NCBI RefSeq assembly: GCF_051622035.1
Contig: NC_135362.1
Coordinates: forward strand, 24,141,001 to 24,205,000
From: Arctopsyche grandis
Taxonomy: Eukaryota > Arthropoda > Insecta > Trichoptera > Hydropsychidae
DNA: 64,000 nucleotides
Direction of reading: 5' to 3'
Position 1 is the first letter of the stretch. The number at the start of each line of letters is the position of its first letter. This document shows positions 60,913 through 64,000 of this stretch, one piece after another. The position numbers and the translations under genes are program-made. Below the pieces are notes generated by a model, which was not told the DNA's origin, made no database searches, and saw only the letters and a list, made by a program, of their open reading frames with translations.

Positions 60913-61439
60913 TGTGTATGTATGATGTTTACAATTGAGGACTCATTTGAGGAAAATTCGGAGTGAGATTTACGTCACATGCACAAAATGACTAGAGCTC
61001 AATTGAATATTTATCAAATTTACTAGATTAGTACTTATCCAAGTCAATATGTTTCAGATTGAAACATTTATGCTACGCTAACGACTAAGACCCAGCTATC
61101 TAACCGAAAATTTGGTAATTTCCCCAATGAGTATATTGAATAGTTCTAGCACTACTCAGAAGAGATTGAGGTACAAATAGTCAGGATTTGGAACAGATGA
61201 GTCTCGACTTTGAATGTACAAAATATTATTGTCGAAATATATTTTAATATCTATAAAAACAATGCTTTTAAAAAAAGATTAAAAAATAAAAACAGTTCCG
61301 TTTTTTGTAACCTAGTATGAGTAATAAAGAGCATGCATACTATTATAATAATAGAGTCAATACTTGTTTTACACATGAAAGGGGGCGTTTATAGAAAGCA
61401 AGTAAGATTCAAACCCGTTCAAAGATTGACAAGGTTGTT

Positions 61440-61550
61440 TAAAAAAATTAAGACTAGAAATGAACAAGTATTGTTTTTTGTCTGTAATGACTTATGGATG
61501 TGAAATTTTAGCATTGAACGCTAAAAAAGTGTGGAATGTAGTATGCTCGG
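61440..61550 (+). pseudogene. LINE reverse-transcriptase fragment
   Basis: The frame includes CFLSVMTYGCEILALNAKK, matching the conserved VLPVMTYGAETWTL block of RTE/jockey-like LINE ORFs with substitutions. The rest of the element is not recognisable nearby. Confidence 0.45.
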
Positions 61551-61786
61551 TATAACGAGAAGATACAGGAAGTTACAGCATAGCCCATATATGTACATGA
61601 TACACAGTCCCAAAAATCACCCCCTGAAGTGTTTTTGATATTTTTTCCTTGTATGTATCCTTGCTTCACAGTGATCGATAACGGTGACTCCCATATTTGA
61701 ATACATATAGGAGAAACATATGCACTCTGCACAGCGTGGAGCCAAGGACGTGACATTCCATACAATTCAGTGTGTTTTCGCCCTTA
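61547..61786. mobile_element. TAAGGGCGAAA-family MITE, partial (copy 5)
   Basis: The right end CAGTGTGTTTTCGCCCTTA and internal family sequence (CACAGTGATCGATAACGGTG) are present, but the left terminus is missing. Further family-like sequence (CCTGGAGTGTTTTCGGTGAT) lies at 62130-62220, beyond the hAT-like insert. Confidence 0.6.
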
Positions 61787-61790
61787 ATGT

Positions 61791-62034
61791 CAGGTGCGGC
61801 TCGTGCATAGGAACTGCGGCGCTGCAGCACCCCCAGAAAAATTACAAAAAAATCACATTTACAACTTGTATTTAGATATATTTGACATACTCATTAATAA
61901 TGATTATGTGAAATATCTAATCATTCTTATTTAAATAATATTCACAAGTTGTAAATGTATACAGATGGGATTTTTTGTATTTTTTCTGGGGGTGCTGCAG
62001 CACCGCAGTTCCTATGCACGAGCCGCGCCTGCAG
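61791..62034. mobile_element. Palindromic hAT-like MITE
   Basis: It starts CAGGTGCGGCTCGTGCATAG and ends CTATGCACGAGCCGCGCCTG. About 50 bp at each end pair, including the GC-rich GGGGGTGCTGCAGCACC stretch. TTAATGT occurs on both sides (61784-61790, 62035-62041) as a likely target duplication. Confidence 0.8.
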
Positions 62035-62229
62035 TTAATGTACATAAATACGACGTTTTTTTTTTTTTAGATAGTATTGCATATGCAAAAAATGGTCAAA
62101 TCTGTACCGTCGCGTTCCTTCGCAAACTTCACCCCCTGGAGTGTTTTCGGTGATATTTTATCCTTGTATTGAAATAAGTTTGACAGTGATCGATAACTAT
62201 GATTCCCATATTGGAAGAAACTTGTCGAA

Positions 62230-63880
62230 AAAATAAGATCGTATGTATTAATAATGACATGAAGAACGCCTCTTACAGTTGGAGTTCACCTTCGCGTCCC
62301 GTGCCGCACTTTTGATGGTGTTTTTTTTTAATTTACTACTTTTTAATTAGTTATCAATCAGAGTATTTTATGAAGGTATGCTCGCGGGCATATTACAAAT
62401 GAATCGTCGGATTCAAATCTTTCAAACAAGCCGCCAATTAAACACACAGACACACATTCACTGCATCCTGGATGCAATTAAAAATCAAGCCAACGAACTC
62501 TGCTGGGCGACAGGACGAACAATAATGGCATTAAAACAGATTGAATCACTTGCCCTTAATTTGCATCAATAAAACAGTCACGAAATCAACAAACAACGTA
62601 CTTTCTTTGGACTAAAGTTCTACCTGTGTAAAGCTTCGCATATATGCGAGTTGATCACTGTATGGCCGGTCACACGCGACTAAAAACACCAATCAATTCC
62701 ATATGAAAAATATAATAATAACAACATTCAAGTTCAATGTTGATAAACCTTATCCACAAACAGTCACTCATGCGTACAATCAACCGCAACACTCAATAAA
62801 AAAATCACTATAATTCCGACTATTAAAATTTTTGCATTAGTCATACATTTATTCGTTGACATATGCGATTATTTCATGTGCATATCCGTTTATGATTGAT
62901 GCTAACAGAATAATTCCGTTTTATTATTCATCATATAATCAATGCAGACTTCTAATGAATTTCCAGAAATCCTTAATTCAAAATTTCACATATAAACTTT
63001 TGCTTTGTGCATATATAAAAATTTGGCAATGTGTTTTTGAAATATTTGCAATGGAATAAATTTGAAGTTAAATCGTGGGTCTTTATGGATATTGAATGTT
63101 CATTTTATTACTTGTTATAGTCATGTCTATATAATCATCGTCAGTCACTCTACATACTTATATGGAGTTGTAACGAATGTAACGATTTTACCCGAGTACT
63201 GACAAAATGCGCTTGTATGCATCGGTGCACGGTTAATTCAATTATGGCTGTTATGCAACGCTAGGTGTGGTTCTTTTGTATCGGAAAAATATTATGATTT
63301 CGTAATTTGCTCTCGATTCGATTGTTTGCGTGTGCAAATTTTGAGAACGAGTGCTGTAAGGAAAGACGTGCCTCAGATGGAAACTTTGCATAATCAATCA
63401 AAATATGTATGCGAAACGAGTGTCACTTTTATATGTACATGTACTAATGATTTGCATTAAAAAGTATATATGTATATGTATATAGATGGGCCGAAAGTCA
63501 TGGAGGAATTTGTTTAAAAGTTAACTATTTGATAAGATTATATTTGACATGATATGTGGTCCATTTTATAATACATATTTTTCCCTGAATAAAATATTGG
63601 GTAAATAAAATTGTATTCCTAAACTATTTTTAATGGATATACAAATACATAAGGCACAGTTCAATATGAAGGGCGGAGAAATTAAGAAATGTCACCGAAA
63701 CAAAGAATCTTTTCCGTTCAAAGAATAGTTCCGTATTTTAAAAGAGTGATCATTTATGTATAACGAGGGTATATGTATATATAAGTTTTTTGTATATGGA
63801 GTAAGCAATCAAAAAAACATAATGATTTGTAACGAATTAGCTTGGAGTTGAATTAAAAATTGATATTTTATTTTTTTTCA
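62230..63880. other. AT-rich right flank, no gene recognised
   Basis: Only short unsupported frames. No exon of the RhoGEF's missing N-terminal domains was identified. Confidence 0.4.
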
Positions 63881-63889
63881 TATATTTTG

Positions 63890-63990
63890 ATGCGGTTTTG
63901 TCCTTCAACGCATTTTGCAGGGGCGGTTTTGTCGCGGCGCGGTTATATCGGGGCGCTTATTGACCGAGCGGTTTTGACTGGATACCAAAA
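63890..63990. repeat. Short GCGGTTTTG-rich repeat at the right edge
   Basis: GCGGTTTTGTC or a close variant occurs several times within about 90 bp (GATGCGGTTTTGTCC, GGGGCGGTTTTGTCGC, CGAGCGGTTTTGACT), in contrast to the AT-rich flank. It is probably the beginning of a repeat cut by the window edge. Confidence 0.4.
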
Positions 63991-64000
63991 AAAAAAAACG

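Overview
The window is nuclear DNA from an animal, most likely an insect. The coding genes are split by mostly short AT-rich introns, the intergenic DNA is AT-rich, and recent transposable elements are dense (tRNA-headed SINEs, piggyBac, hAT, Helitron and gypsy remnants, many palindromic MITEs). I could not narrow it to an order. There is no sign of prokaryotic sequence, CRISPR arrays, operons or a stand-alone tRNA or rRNA gene.

Three conserved genes are recognisable. (1) Nup188, a scaffold nucleoporin, on the minus strand at 8628-16849. I can place 15 coding exons that join in consistent phase into about 1855 residues. (2) Adk2, adenylate kinase 2, on the plus strand at 18711-23551. It has three exons and 240 residues, essentially the full family length. 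(3) The DH-PH-SH3 half of a Dbl-family RhoGEF of the MCF2L/DBS type, on the minus strand at 27909-40031. No Sec14 or spectrin-repeat exons are visible upstream, so its 5' part lies beyond the right edge or is absent. Between the first two DH exons sits a 1035-nt open exon (38772-39806) in phase 0/0, flanked by introns of only 84 and 72 nt. If included, it would put 345 residues inside the first helix of the GEF domain. It is the most unusual gene structure here.

Other probable coding pieces are a compact two-exon gene at 5467-5796 (minus) for an 84-residue protein with a mitochondrial-type N-terminus, a cysteine-rich exon at 59202-59351 (minus), and a possible first exon at the left edge.

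Layout: 1-5.2 kb is repeats and MITEs; 5.3-5.9 kb the small gene; 7.1-7.65 kb a solo LTR carrying a hAT MITE; 8.6-16.85 kb Nup188 with an 880-bp fold-back element in one intron; 17.7-18.4 kb palindromes; 18.7-23.7 kb Adk2 with SINEs and LINE debris in intron 1; 24-27 kb MITEs and microsatellites; 27.9-40 kb the RhoGEF with a 7.6-kb intron full of nested transposons; 40-64 kb mostly gene-poor, repeat-rich DNA. Several insertions are nested with exact target-site duplications, so their order can be read directly. The three conserved genes have unrelated jobs (nuclear pore scaffold, mitochondrial intermembrane-space nucleotide balance, Rho-family GTPase activation), and nothing suggests they act as a system.
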